A DNA stretch of 64,000 nucleotides from Paulownia fortunei. Lineage: Eukaryota > Streptophyta > Magnoliopsida > Lamiales > Paulowniaceae. The position numbers and the translations under genes were made by a program. The notes under the pieces were generated by a model that did not search any database, was not told the origin of the DNA, and worked only from the letters and a program-made list of their open reading frames with translations. Positions 1 through 10,867 of the stretch are shown here, one piece after another; within the stretch, counting starts at the first letter, position 1; the number at the start of each line of letters is the position of its first letter. Where the stretch lies: assembly GCA_019321725.1 (NCBI GenBank), contig CM033112.1, positions 24,086,509 through 24,150,508 on the forward strand. Reading direction: 5' to 3'.

Positions 1-923
1 AAACAGGTAAGGTCAAAATCTGGATTTTGTGTCACAGTGTATACAGTAGATGTTAGCTCAACAAAGTAAACAAAACTGAGCGAAACAGAGCATAGCTAAA
101 GAGAAACTTTGAAAGTGAAAAATAGAGAAATAGATCTTCTTAAGTCAGTTGGCAAATGATAATTATCCAAAAAAGTAAAAATACTCCGATTTGGCAAATG
201 TAAATATTTTCAGCATTATAACGGATAGACTGGGCATTAATCACGTATAAGCAACTGTTTTGCAGTGCAGCATGCATGCATATCCTATACATTGTACAGG
301 GGATGCTGCTAACATGTGCAATAAATTATTACACCCACCTCCAACCCTCTCTTTCTGGAGGAGAAAGGATAAACATTTTATACATTAGACAATAGAATTA
401 TCACATGAAATTCTTAAAATTCAATGCCAGTGAAAAGCAAAAAATCAGCAAAATCTTTCAACTAAGGAAATCCCATCATTAGAACCTTGTTGCATTACCA
501 TATTTGTGACTTTGTTTGCTCTAGATTTCGTTTTTATAAAGAATTAAAAGAAAAATAAATTATTTTTCTCAGTAAAAAAGCAATTGTTTGCTTTAGCCAA
601 TTCTAATGAAAAGGCATATATAATCAATCAATTACATTTCACCTCTTACTTCTCTTTCGATATTAAAACTAATGACATTTTTCAGTTCTTTTCTAACTTT
701 AAAGTTTCGACTACTACACTATCAAGAGCATTTTATGTATATAACATATTATGTTCCCAACTAGAGACGAGGTTGATATGATTTTTTTCTCAGCAGATTC
801 TTGAATATAAAGTATAGGTTATGTTAAGTGAGGTACTAGAAGTATATGGTAAACCGAACAACATCTCATAAGTGAGTCAACCAATCTTCTTAGGTTATGC
901 AAAGCAAGTAGAAGGAAACCAAC
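1..923 (-). other. Probable intron 2 of the BTL1-like carrier gene
   Basis: This AT-rich stretch follows a clear splice donor (minus strand, GT at 923-922) and holds no exon I can recognise. The next expected carrier exon, which would continue after the LETIR motif, is not visible on the minus strand, so it should lie left of the window. The short ORF at 584-781 on the plus strand looks random. Confidence 0.6.
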
Positions 924-1662
924 CTGATGGTCTCAAGAGGGGCAAGAATGGCTTTGGTCATAGCCCCTGCTAAAGCCCCACTAAGGAACTCGCCAACTTC
1001 TCTAGTCTTCACCAAATCCTGAAGCAAATCAAAGAGGTTTACTTTTTTCAAACGACCTAAAAGCTTATCCTCTGGAGCTCTGCCACTACCCATAATGTTA
1101 GTAAACAATTTTCCTTTTTTCTGAATCTAAAATGATGCAAAGCTCCATCCTTGATCAAGTTAAGTTGAAAATAAAAAGTAGAAATGCTATGACTGTCGCA
1201 AATGAATAAAAATGGTCAATCCTCGGTTAAGCTGAATATATTAGTTCAAATAGCATACAAACCCATTAAAGGGGTCCTCCAAAAGGGGTGGAAAAGAGGT
1301 CGTAAATTTCCAGAATATACCACTTTGACGTACTGAAAAGCAAGGGAAAAGCAATTTAAATTTAAAACAATGAAGCAAGTGGGGAGATGGAAACTGGATG
1401 GATAATTGAACCAACCACAAGAAAATGGCAAAAGATGAGGAAACAAGTAAAAATAAATAAAATAGAAAAGGAGGAAACGGACCTGAAGTCCTCGTCCAAG
1501 ATCGGGAACACGAAGCAGGTGGTGGAAAGGTGAGGGATTTTTATGGGAAAGAGAATGGAGTTGAAGCTGGAGTTGTAGCTCCTCTTTGGGTACCATCATC
1601 ACTCCATAAATATCTTCCATAACGCAGTAGCTCTTCTTCTGCGATTCAGATTCCATGGCCAT
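924..1662 (-). CDS. BTL1-like mitochondrial adenine nucleotide transporter, 5' part only
   Basis: Two exons are visible. Exon 1 runs 1662-1483 from ATG at 1662, with a second in-frame ATG at 1656. Exon 2 runs 1120-924, phase 0 at the first junction. Exon 1 carries VMEDIYGVMMVPKEE, typical of the plant BT1-like carriers. Exon 2 ends with GEFLSGALAGAMTKAILAP followed by LETIR, the start of the first mitochondrial-carrier repeat (first membrane helix and its P-x-[DE]-x-x-[KR] signature, here PLETIR). The family moves adenine nucleotides across organelle inner membranes. By the form of the N-terminus I place this with Arabidopsis BTL1 (At3g20240) rather than BT1 itself. The rest of the protein lies outside the window. 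The order BTL1, SAUR, delta-VPE on the same arm in Arabidopsis supports this. Confidence 0.85.
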
Positions 1663-1750
1663 TACAAATAAAACAATAGAAAAGAAACGACAAAAAGAAC
1701 AAATTTTGAATTCAAAATGCAGTTCAGTCTTGAAATGTAGAAAGTAGTAT

Positions 1751-1757
1751 TTTTATA
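1751..1757 (-). promoter_or_regulatory. TATA box of the BTL1-like gene
   Basis: On the minus strand the sequence reads GTATAAAAATAC, about 90 bases upstream of the ATG at 1662. That spacing is normal for a plant TATA box with a short leader. Confidence 0.6.
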
Positions 1758-1802
1758 CTTGGTTTTTATATCAAATGGATTGGGTTGTGGGGGGGAGCAG
1801 GG

Positions 1803-1808
1803 CACGTG
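1803..1808 (-). promoter_or_regulatory. G-box (CACGTG) upstream of the BTL1-like gene
   Basis: A perfect CACGTG core lies about 50 bases upstream of the TATA box. G-boxes bind plant bZIP and bHLH factors. The flank reads CACGTGAC, which also fits an ABRE core (ACGTG). Binding is inferred from position and motif only. Confidence 0.45.
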
Positions 1809-1991
1809 ACTGATATAATAAATATGGTAATGGTTGGAGGGGAAGAAGAAGATGAGAAATAAAAGGCAGAAAAGTGAGAGAAAGAGACGTGCCTGGTGGC
1901 GATGCTGGGTCTGGGACGGGGTCTTTTGGATCATGTGAGACTAAATGGAAAGTCTCCCGCCCACCAGCCACCCCACCACACCACCAAGAAA

Positions 1992-2067
1992 AAAATGGGA
2001 AGCTATTTGGGGGTAAGGTGTTTGTTGTTTTGCTGCAACCAAAATGGGAAGCTATTTGGGGGTAAGG
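1992..2067. repeat. 27-bp direct repeat, two copies 49 bp apart
   Basis: A near-identical unit containing GGGAAGCTATTTGGGGGTAA occurs at about 1992-2018 and 2041-2067. It lies in the distal promoter of the BTL1-like gene. Downstream at 2118-2125 the plus strand reads TAGGGTTT, a telobox in reverse orientation. Confidence 0.7.
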
Positions 2068-2129
2068 AAGGAGGAGGGGTAGTAAATAGTAATTCTATTC
2101 AGCATTTCTCCAGGCCCTAGGGTTTCTCC

Positions 2130-4440
2130 CTTGAAATGCTAAATCAACCTCCGTTTCTTGCGCCTTTTTCTTTCCTTTTTTTTTTTTTTTTCCTTCCTTT
2201 TTCAGATGATATTTATAATTAATTAATATGATGAATAATCAAATATGAAAACTTAAAACTAATAAAAGATTTAATAAATATCCACAGCTTGCACTCAAGA
2301 CCACATTTTATTTCAATTTCCATCTTATATTTTATAAAAAAATAATATATATTCACATCAAATTAATTAAAATAATAAATATATATGTGATATAAATTTA
2401 TAATATAAAATATATAATGAAATATAAATTTATAATATAATGCTGAGTCAATTGGCAAGTACTGATCAGTCTAGGATTGGCATTAAATGGGAGGGCATGT
2501 TGAATTAAAAATGGGAAGAAGATAAGCACTATTTAGGGTGATCATTTGATGGTTTACTTTTTTATTAATTTTTAATTAAATTGTTACATGTAATTTTATT
2601 AAATATTATTTTTAAATATCGACTTTACTAAATAAAATTAAATGTATGTGATTGCAACAAAATATTATTAACAAAAAATCAAAATATATATGAAAAATAT
2701 CAAAATAGAAATGCAAGAATCGAGTTTTCAAAATTACAAAAGTTATATTATTGCAAATTGTATTGTAAAAATAAAATGAGATAAAAATAATAATTAATGT
2801 TAAATAATAAGGATGATTAAAAGTTGAAAGTAAGGTTTGAACTTTAATTGGAGTTGGTCAATATTCTATTAAATAATTGATAATATTGAATAATAATTAC
2901 ATTTAACTTATTATAAGGGAACGGTGTGATTTTTATTTAAATTTTTAAAATATAAATTTTTTGGTAAATCAATATTAATGGGACAATGTAATGCGATTCG
3001 AATGGTTTGAATAATTTTAAAATATTATTGATCACCCTTAGAACTATTGGAGGAGGAGTCTTAGAGCCTTCGACTCAATTTCAAATTTATTTTCATATTT
3101 TTAGTATTTTTAAATTAAATTTTTTAAAATTTTATTGTAAAAAATAAATAAATTTGAATTAATTATGTTTATATGTTAACTATATAGTTTGAAAATAAAA
3201 ATATATTTATTTTAAATGTAAAATATTAATATATTTGAAATTGAATTTTGATAAGTGCACGAAAAAATATTAAATTTTAATAATTTTGAAAATAAATTTT
3301 AAAAATAAAAATAAATTGTATTTCTAAAGAAAATTAATAAAATACATATATTTTCAAAAATTCAAATTGTAAAAAATAAAAAGATCCTTATTTGAAAATG
3401 AAATAAACGGATAGTTAATCGACCGACCAAAATACCATGTAATGTAGCTTTTTTAAGTTTACTTTTTCTTTTTATAAGTGTACCTTTAGAATAATAGACA
3501 AATATACGATTTGGTTTTCAATTTGAATTGCCTTGGTTCAAATTAAATCCAATTAATTAACATATTAATTTTTGGTTTGGAATTTTCGGAAAGATTGAGA
3601 ATTGATATGAGGTTTTTGATTAATTGGGGTTATCGCCAAATTTGGAAGGTTTGGGGTTTGAAGAAGCAGCCCTGAATAGAATAATGTGCCTGGGATAAGA
3701 AGTAAGAAGAGAGATGAGCGAGAGTCACGGGAGATAAAAATACAAAAGATAGAAAGAATAAAAACTCAAGTTTAGAGTGAAAGAGTTTGATATTCTCGTC
3801 TTAATTTCTGTTGAAAGTATTGGAAGTATTTCACAAACATAACTTTCAAAAATGTGTTTATTGGCTTTAATTGTAAATATAAATTCTGTCAAAAATTGAA
3901 CTGTTTTGCTAATTAAATGATCAACTTCAGAAATTCAATACAATTTAAATTAAGATTATTTTCCCTTTAAAATAATGCAAAACTTTAAAGAGTTTAGTTC
4001 AATTATCAAGTATTCACTGTGAGCAAACATAAAAATATAAAAATTTAATAATATACGTGTTCTCGTTAAGAAGGGGTATCGATAAGTGTATAAAAACTTG
4101 CGCTTACCATGCAAACTCGCAAGGAGAGTGTCTCGTTTCATAAATATCGATATTACGATACTAGTGGATTTATGTTGGTGTTTATTGGAAAACAAATATA
4201 TTAAACAACCTTCTAGAAAATTTGCAAAAAAGCATTAAGTATGGAAATGGATATATGAATTTAATAAATGTCATAAGCTTAATCAAGTGATTAATTGATG
4301 ATATTATTATTCGTAATTGGAAAGAATTCTGACTGTAATTCCATTTATTTTGACAACCCACATTCAAATTTGAATTGACAATTTTCCCTACTATATCAAT
4401 GTTTTGACTTGTGACTCTTCAAGGTACTCGGCAAAAAAAT
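2130..4440. other. AT-rich intergenic DNA
   Basis: Long runs of A and T with scattered short ORFs lacking coding character. I recognise no gene, RNA or intact mobile element here. A poly-T run lies near 2175-2191. Confidence 0.5.
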
Positions 4441-4479
4441 AAAGAAATGAAAATGATGAAGCCTCATAGTAGCAATCAA

Positions 4480-4740
4480 TGCCCTCCACTCGCAAAGCCG
4501 ATGCCGCCCTCAGTTAGTCTGTCGTCAATCCAGAAGCACCCAATAGAAGAAGGCTGAACCCACCACCGCCACCGCCACCGCCACCTCCTCTGTCGCCGCC
4601 AAACAAAAATAACGACTGAGTCCGAAGTTATTGCAGATGGGTTTTGCCAAAAATTTTGATTTTCCAGAGGCAAGAAGGGGCTCGTTCCATGTTGAATAAT
4701 CAATTTTGGTTTATTAGTAGGAAATTAGAGCTAGTATATC
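4480..4740. other. Higher-GC patch with (CCACCG)n, no gene assigned
   Basis: A short GC-richer island interrupts the AT-rich DNA. It contains an imperfect CCACCG hexamer run at about 4561-4588. Short open stretches exist on both strands, but repeat-coded arginine/tryptophan or histidine/arginine tracts dominate them. It may be a relic of a lost 5' exon or leader; I cannot name it. Confidence 0.3.
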
Positions 4741-4749
4741 CGTGAATCA

Positions 4750-5770
4750 GCTGCCGTTCGCACAAGAAAGAAAAAAAGAAAAAGATTAATTCTATTTTAT
4801 CTTATCTATTCTTATTAATCGTTTTATCTATTATATTTTTTCAATTGTCTTATTTTACTATTTATACTCTTATACTGTCTTAATTTATCCATTATATTCT
4901 TGTTTTATCACTTTGTCCCTATATTTTTAAAAAATAATCAAATTGTCGTCACTTAATATTTAAAGTAAATTTTTTTAAAATGTTGTAAATTAAGAAACTT
5001 GCATTTATATTTATATAATTTTTTTAAACTTAATTAATTAAGACTTAATATAACATTAAATTTGATTTTTAAAATTTTATTATACTTAAATTTAATAACT
5101 ATTTTTATTTTAATATTGTTCCTATTAAATTTCTATAGGGTAGAATATATTTTATTAACTATTACATTTTACCTATAAATTTTCTACTCACAATAAATAT
5201 AAATGATATAATTATTTTCTAGATAATATTTTATTAAATACATAAATATTAGTAAATAAATTTCTTGATTTATCAAAATTTCATAGAACAATGATAAATA
5301 AATACAAAGACATTTTAGGTTTAATTTGCTACTATTAAATCAACTACAAATAGTCGAATTATTGCAATTTAATATACAGTACTTTAAATATTAAACAAAA
5401 TATAGTCATTTGAGTATTGACTATTTTTGAGTTTAAAATAAGTTTTATGAACTTACGATAATTCTATTGATAATAAAAAATTTATTAGTAATATATCACG
5501 TATGTAATAAAATATTATTTAGAAATATATTAGATGTTTTTTAAATTTATGATGAGTAAGAAATTTATAATTAAAGTGTATTAGTTAATAATAAATATCA
5601 TACTATATAGTAAATTAATAAAAATTATACTAAACTAAAAAATAACCATTATAATTTAAGTACAATAAAAATTTAAATAAATTTAATATAAAGTATTAAT
5701 TAATCAAATTGAAAAAATTATTAGAACATGTATACAAATACATAAATATGAAAATATTTTAAAAATAACT
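4750..5770. other. AT-rich intergenic DNA
   Basis: Very AT-rich, no ORF of note, nothing recognised. Confidence 0.5.
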
Positions 5771-5877
5771 TATTTTTCTTCTTTCTTCCCACTGTTTCTT
5801 CTTCTTATTTTCTCTCGCTGTTTCTTTTTTGTTCTTTCTCCTTTCCATCCGTCTATTCATTCTTCTTCTTGTTTCTT

Positions 5878-6300
5878 GCTAGGAATTTGAGGGCTCCGGG
5901 TGGGGCATACTTGTGAAAGGAGGGTTGGGAAGTTTTGCCCCAAGTTTACTTCAAATTCAGGTTGAGGAAGCTCCCTCCAATTCTCATTTGCAGGGGTTGC
6001 AAATGTAGTACAAATTATTTCCATCATGGCCTTGGCAGAGGAGCAAACCATTGCATGAACTTATGATATTAACAAGTTCAAGCAAGAATCTAAGGGAAGG
6101 TGCAAGAACTCCATAAACACTATCATTCAGGGTCACAAATGTAGGATTTGTCTCTATCATATTTACAAAAGAAACTACCTAAATCTTTAAAGTAGTAATT
6201 CTGCTGGTGGGCTAAAAAGGGACTCCTAATCTATCTATCCTGTTCCTTCAACACGGACCTAAATCTGACGAGGGTTTTTGCAGGATGAAGAGGGAGAATA
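5878..6300 (-). pseudogene. Decayed F-box protein gene (F-box plus associated domain)
   Basis: Reading the minus strand from about 6285, a frame gives PAKTLVRFRSVLKEQDR, then an in-frame TAG, then IRSPFLAHQQNYYFKD. This is the second half of a plant F-box motif (usual form LP-K-L-RF--V-K-W--LI--P-F---H). Further on, another frame gives ISSCNGLLLCQGHDGNNLYY followed by ICNP, then a shift of frame leads into WRELPQPEFEVNLGQN. That order (NGLLC, then YYICNP, then W-ELP-P) is the start of the F-box associated region of SCF substrate receptors. At least one stop and two frameshifts are needed, and both the 5' end and most of the C-terminal domain are missing. It is a fragment with no likely function. 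Confidence 0.7.
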
Positions 6301-6599
6301 ATATTTTTACTATACCTCACTTTGTTTTTTAAATTGGGTATTTAATTAGGTAACGGGGTAGAATTTCTCTACCAATAACCGAACCCGATTCTAATACCCA
6401 CCCCTAAATATGACCATATGTGGGTGTATAATCGTTATTTTTTTACCCTTTCCATGATTGTAAATAAAATCTTATAATAAATTTATAATATTTCTTGTTA
6501 TTTTTTCATTTTCTCTATTAAAATCAAACATGTAAAGAACATCATGATTGATGCATCGTATTATAAGTTGAGCTTAATATTTTCAATTTAATAACCTAA

Positions 6600-6744
6600 T
6601 CCAAGTCTAAGAGTTTGAGAAACTCTATCAGTGCATGCATCTTATCATGTGGTAGCATAATTCATACTAGAGCAACTATAAATTCTCTATTCTTTTTATT
6701 TGAAGATACGTGAATTTCATTTTGCACTTTTTGCATTTTGTGCG

Positions 6745-6824
<80 letters not shown>

Positions 6825-9470
6825 CTATACTGACTTGATCGTCGGAAAAATATTATTGGGACAACCCCGATGCCCCTAACGATTTGTTTGTATCACAGGT
6901 AGAAAATCCACCATTTAACCAACTACTTAGGATATGAGTTAACTTCTATCAATCTAGCGATTAACACACCACATTGTTTTGGTGTCATCTATGGGAACAC
7001 CTATCTCGACACTGATAATGCAGGCAAGATCTAGAGCGAGATAAGCAAACGTCTAAGACGTTCATTAAAAGAAAATGATTAATGGCCACATAGTAGACCA
7101 GTAGTGATAAGAGCTTCTTCCCTACAATATCTACCTCTATTGCAGAGAGAAGCTCCTGCTGAAGCAGTGATAGTACAGATCACGCAAGAAGCCCTGATAT
7201 CTCTGATAGAGGATGCATCAATTAGAGTTGTAGCAATAGTAGTAGCCCAGTATTCCGAGATTAATCAGAGAAATGAGCCCCCGCAGTTCTTTTGCCCAAG
7301 CCGAGAAGCACCTATGCTCCAAAAAATGATGAGATGAGGCTATAGGAATCTAAAAAAAATAAAGTCAACACTCGCGAGGAGGTTAGCAGTTGAGCATCCC
7401 TTCGAGATGAGGATGAGCTGGAGTTAGGAGAATAAGAATAGACTTGCACGAAGCATAATATGATTCCACTAAAGTCAAAAGGTCATGCTGAGGATTACTT
7501 GCCACTCATGGTGATACTTTTAAGACACAGTCCCTTATTGTCTGCAATCTTGGTAGATTCCCTCCATTTGAGAATTAAGGTGACGAATGTATCGAAGTAA
7601 GATGAAATTGAAGATCCCTAGAAACATCAGGATAAGTAATATGCCACAACGAATCTGGATAATTGTAGTGACTTTGCATACTGCAAGATCTTTCGCAACA
7701 TATTCTCTAAGCGTGCCTTGTCATAGTTCAACTAACTGCCCATCGCCGGTAGTATTACCAGTAGTTGACCCATTATTTCTTGCATTAGTTCTCTATCAAC
7801 AGAAGGTTCCCAAAGGCTCTCTTATTTATTCGCAGTGTCCCAAAGAGAATGAGAGCCCTTGAGAGAGTACATCTAATGTTTCATAGATGCAGTGCATAAA
7901 GTGTCATGACAATCACCAGCTAATGGCTTACATTATATAGTAAAACATCTGACCTGATAGATTTAAGAATTCCGTAATGAGAAAAACTCTAGTAACTTTC
8001 AAAGAGTTACTGTCTAGAGCGGAGAAATATATCCATATTGAAAAGAAAACCAACATTGGCATTGGCGGAAAATGGAAGCATAAGGATGAAAAAAGACTAG
8101 AGAAAAGGAAGAGGAAGCAATGTCTACACATGTATTCCCATATATACCCTCATTACACGTCATTGAATGCATCTAAGACAGAAATTTAAGTGGTAGCTGA
8201 ACAACATGGGTTAGTTCAAACCCCGATAAAGATGAGCGATGTCCCCAAGAAGTTGAAATCGAATAAATATTGTTGTTTTCACTGAGATAGGAGGCACACT
8301 GCTTATGAATACTACCACCTCAAGAATGAAATAGAGAAATTAATACAAAAGGGTTACTTGAAAGAATTCATGGACCGACACCCCAAGGCCCCCCAAAATG
8401 GGTAAGCTTTAGGGCAACCAAGTGTTAGCCAAAAAAGAGACCCCAACAATAACGATCTTCCCCACAACATGGGTGATCGACATTATTTTGAGAGCCCTAG
8501 TAAGTAAGAATTCATTAAATGCCAAAAAAACAGTATACCAATACCCTCTTTAAATAGAATCCCCTCTAAGCACATATACTATCTCCAAGAGCAACATGAG
8601 AAGATTTAGTTTAGGGATCGCATTCATTCACAAAGAAAACCACATAATGATGCGATAGTCATCTCTGCCACTTTATCGAATTTATAGGTCAAGAAGATAT
8701 TGATAGACATCAGGAACTCCATTGACATACTCTTTTATGATGCGTTCACATAGTTAAGAATAAATAATGCCCAACTCCATAAGGTGAACACCTCGCTTAC
8801 AAGTTTTAAGAGATAAGTTGTAGAAGTACTAAGAGATATCTTTATTTCTTTATCTTTAGGGTTGTACCCCAAAAAATCAACTAAGATGATCAATTTTTTA
8901 GTAGTGAAGGCACTTATGACATACAACATGATATTGGAGAGATCGGGCCTTAATCTTTTTTCGCATTGTAGCATCCACATACCACATAAAATTGAAGTTC
9001 CCCATTTCATGAAGGATAGAAGAATCTGTAAGAGATTGAAAGATGGCACAAGTGTGCCATGCCAACACCCTAAGAAGGTCTAAAGAAGTAATAATATCAC
9101 GCTACCGCATTGAGCCAAACTAGAATAAAGCAAAGCAAAGGTTTTCTACCCTAGATACATGAGGTAGAAATGCCCTCAGAAGAGAAATTGGGGAGCAATA
9201 AATGAAATATGGAGGGAATAAGAATGGGCGTAGTTGAAGACCTAGGAATAATTGAACTAATTGAACTTGCCCTAGGTGGTGGAGCAAAAATAATGAGGAT
9301 TGAGTGAAAAATAGATAATTGTCTTATAGTCCTTAAGAAATAGATGGAATGATATTAAAGGCTAAACACATACGGCCCACTTAATACTTGAAGTAACGGA
9401 CCAATGATATTTCAGTTCCAAGGTTCAAAGGTAAATGACGTATTCGTAGTGACTTCGTAGACATGAATAA
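6600..9470 (+). pseudogene. Degenerate Ty3/gypsy (Tat-type) retrotransposon: LTR end, gag and protease remnants
   Basis: At 6830-6860 the sequence has the ACTGACTTGATCGTCGG signature found near the 3' end of Tat-lineage LTRs. It is followed near 6975 by a TTTTGGTGTCATCTATGGGA stretch like the untranslated start of such elements. Gag traces follow: FSINRRFPKALLFIRS around 7790-7840 and RAEKYIHIEKK around 8015-8050. A CCHC-like relic with LKNEIEKLIQKGYLKEF lies at 8310-8370. Protease-end traces include DILFYDAFT (8720-8750) and INFLVVKALMTYNMILERSG (8888-8947). Stops and frameshifts occur throughout, so it is long dead. The coding series then breaks off and resumes with reverse-transcriptase remnants beyond 16622, so the element at 9471-16621 was inserted into it. 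Confidence 0.75.
6750..6819. repeat. (AT)n microsatellite, about 70 bp
   Basis: A nearly pure AT dinucleotide run with one phase slip near 6790. It lies just upstream of the Tat LTR signature, within or next to the decayed LTR. Confidence 0.95.
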
Positions 9471-9493
9471 TGTTGGGTTCGCTATAATCGCAG

Positions 9494-9565
9494 CCCGACA
9501 GCCGGCGCTGGGCGCTGGGCGCCCGGCACCCGACAGCCGGCGCTGGGCGCCCGGCTGCGCGCCCG
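9494..9565. repeat. GC-rich 35-bp tandem unit in the copia LTR start
   Basis: A CCCGACAGCCGGCGCTGGGC unit starts at 9494 and again at 9529. It contains self-complementary GGCGC/GCGCC steps, so it could fold. It is a sharp GC peak in AT-rich surroundings. Confidence 0.6.
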
Positions 9566-10551
9566 ACGGGCAGCAGTGGTGCTGCTCGTCGTGTCGTTCC
9601 GGGTCCGTTTTTTTTTTATTTTCTGGAATATTAAAATTAAATGTTAATTTTAATTTTTTTCTGAAAAATTGTTTTTCAAAGAAAAATTGTTTTTTTAAGC
9701 AATTAAAAATTATACCAAGTTAAAAGAAAAATTGCGTTTAACAATTTGGTAAATTTACATATTTTGATAATTACATATGATGTTAATTATGAGCATGTAT
9801 GGGATGATCATGAGCCATTGGACCAATGTGATTGGTTTTATTTAATATTTTTGGGTTTTAAAATGGGGCCTGCGAGCCTCTTATTTCATTTATGTAAATT
9901 ATTTTATTTTCTGTAAAGAGAGTAGAATAGAAAGTAAGGTTTTTCTTTTTCTTTGGAAGACGAAGGAGAATAAAAAAGGAAGGCCCATGATTGTATGGGG
10001 TACAATTATGTAATAGAATAGGTTCTATTCCATTTTATTACCCTTAGACTGACCTTAGGTCCATTTTTGGCTCAAATGGACCGCATAGGACTGATTCATG
10101 ATCATCCATTTATTTAAGTATGTATTAGATGCATGCTTAGGATTTTATTTAATGCTTTTATGCTTGTGGAATGATATTATGATGCCATGCATTAAATAAC
10201 CAACATAATTTAAATTATGATGAGGTCTTGGATAAAATTAAACCCCACTTAATTTTTTAAAATTAAGTAAAAGAATTTTTTGAAAATTCGATTTCAAACA
10301 AAAATGGACAAGTTAGGTAGGACCTATCGTTCCATGCCTACCATCAAAGATAGAGACATGACGACCGCTACCGCACTTGATCATTGACCATGAGTCGTGG
10401 GGTGGTCTTGTGTTGGAAAGCTGTGATCTCTATCAAGCATAGAGATGCTCGTGGGATGGAATCATCATTATGTTGACCATGAATCGTGGGACATCTTGAT
10501 GCTCTATCTACACGAAAGTTTGATGGGTATTGTTTGACACTTAGTACCATA

Positions 10552-10680
10552 TGGGCTCATAAAATTGGGGTATATGAGAAGAGGTGAGGCAAAACAAACT
10601 TGAGGGTTGTATAGTGATACAATCGTCAAAGAGTTGACTACCGATAAAAATATTTCATGGGCTCATAAAATTGGGGTGTG
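10552..10680. repeat. Short direct repeat in the copia leader
   Basis: The segment TGGGCTCATAAAATTGGGG occurs near 10552 and again near 10659, about 107 bp apart, in the untranslated region before gag. Confidence 0.6.
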
Positions 10681-10867
10681 AAATATTTCCATTGGACCTC
10701 AAGCTCACTAGGAAATTTGATTTCCCGAAATTCCATTAGGGGTGATGGAATTCGAAGAAAATAGTGGGAGACATTTAGTATTAAAGACCTTATATTAAAT
10801 GAATATATTTTTCCCATAGTTTACTCATTTTCTGCTTCTTGCATATTTTGTAGATTATTCTACTAAA

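Noticed and set aside
4476..4703. Minus-strand ORF with an RRWRWRWRW tract
   Set aside because: The tract is a reading of the (CCACCG)n repeat; no domain or splice structure supports a gene.
6750..6819. Repeat arrays considered as CRISPR-like
   Set aside because: All short repeats in the window are microsatellites without spacers, and this is plant nuclear DNA.
9463..9723. 86-codon plus-strand ORF at the copia start
   Set aside because: It reads through the GC-rich LTR repeat and a poly-T stretch; LTR sequence, not a gene.
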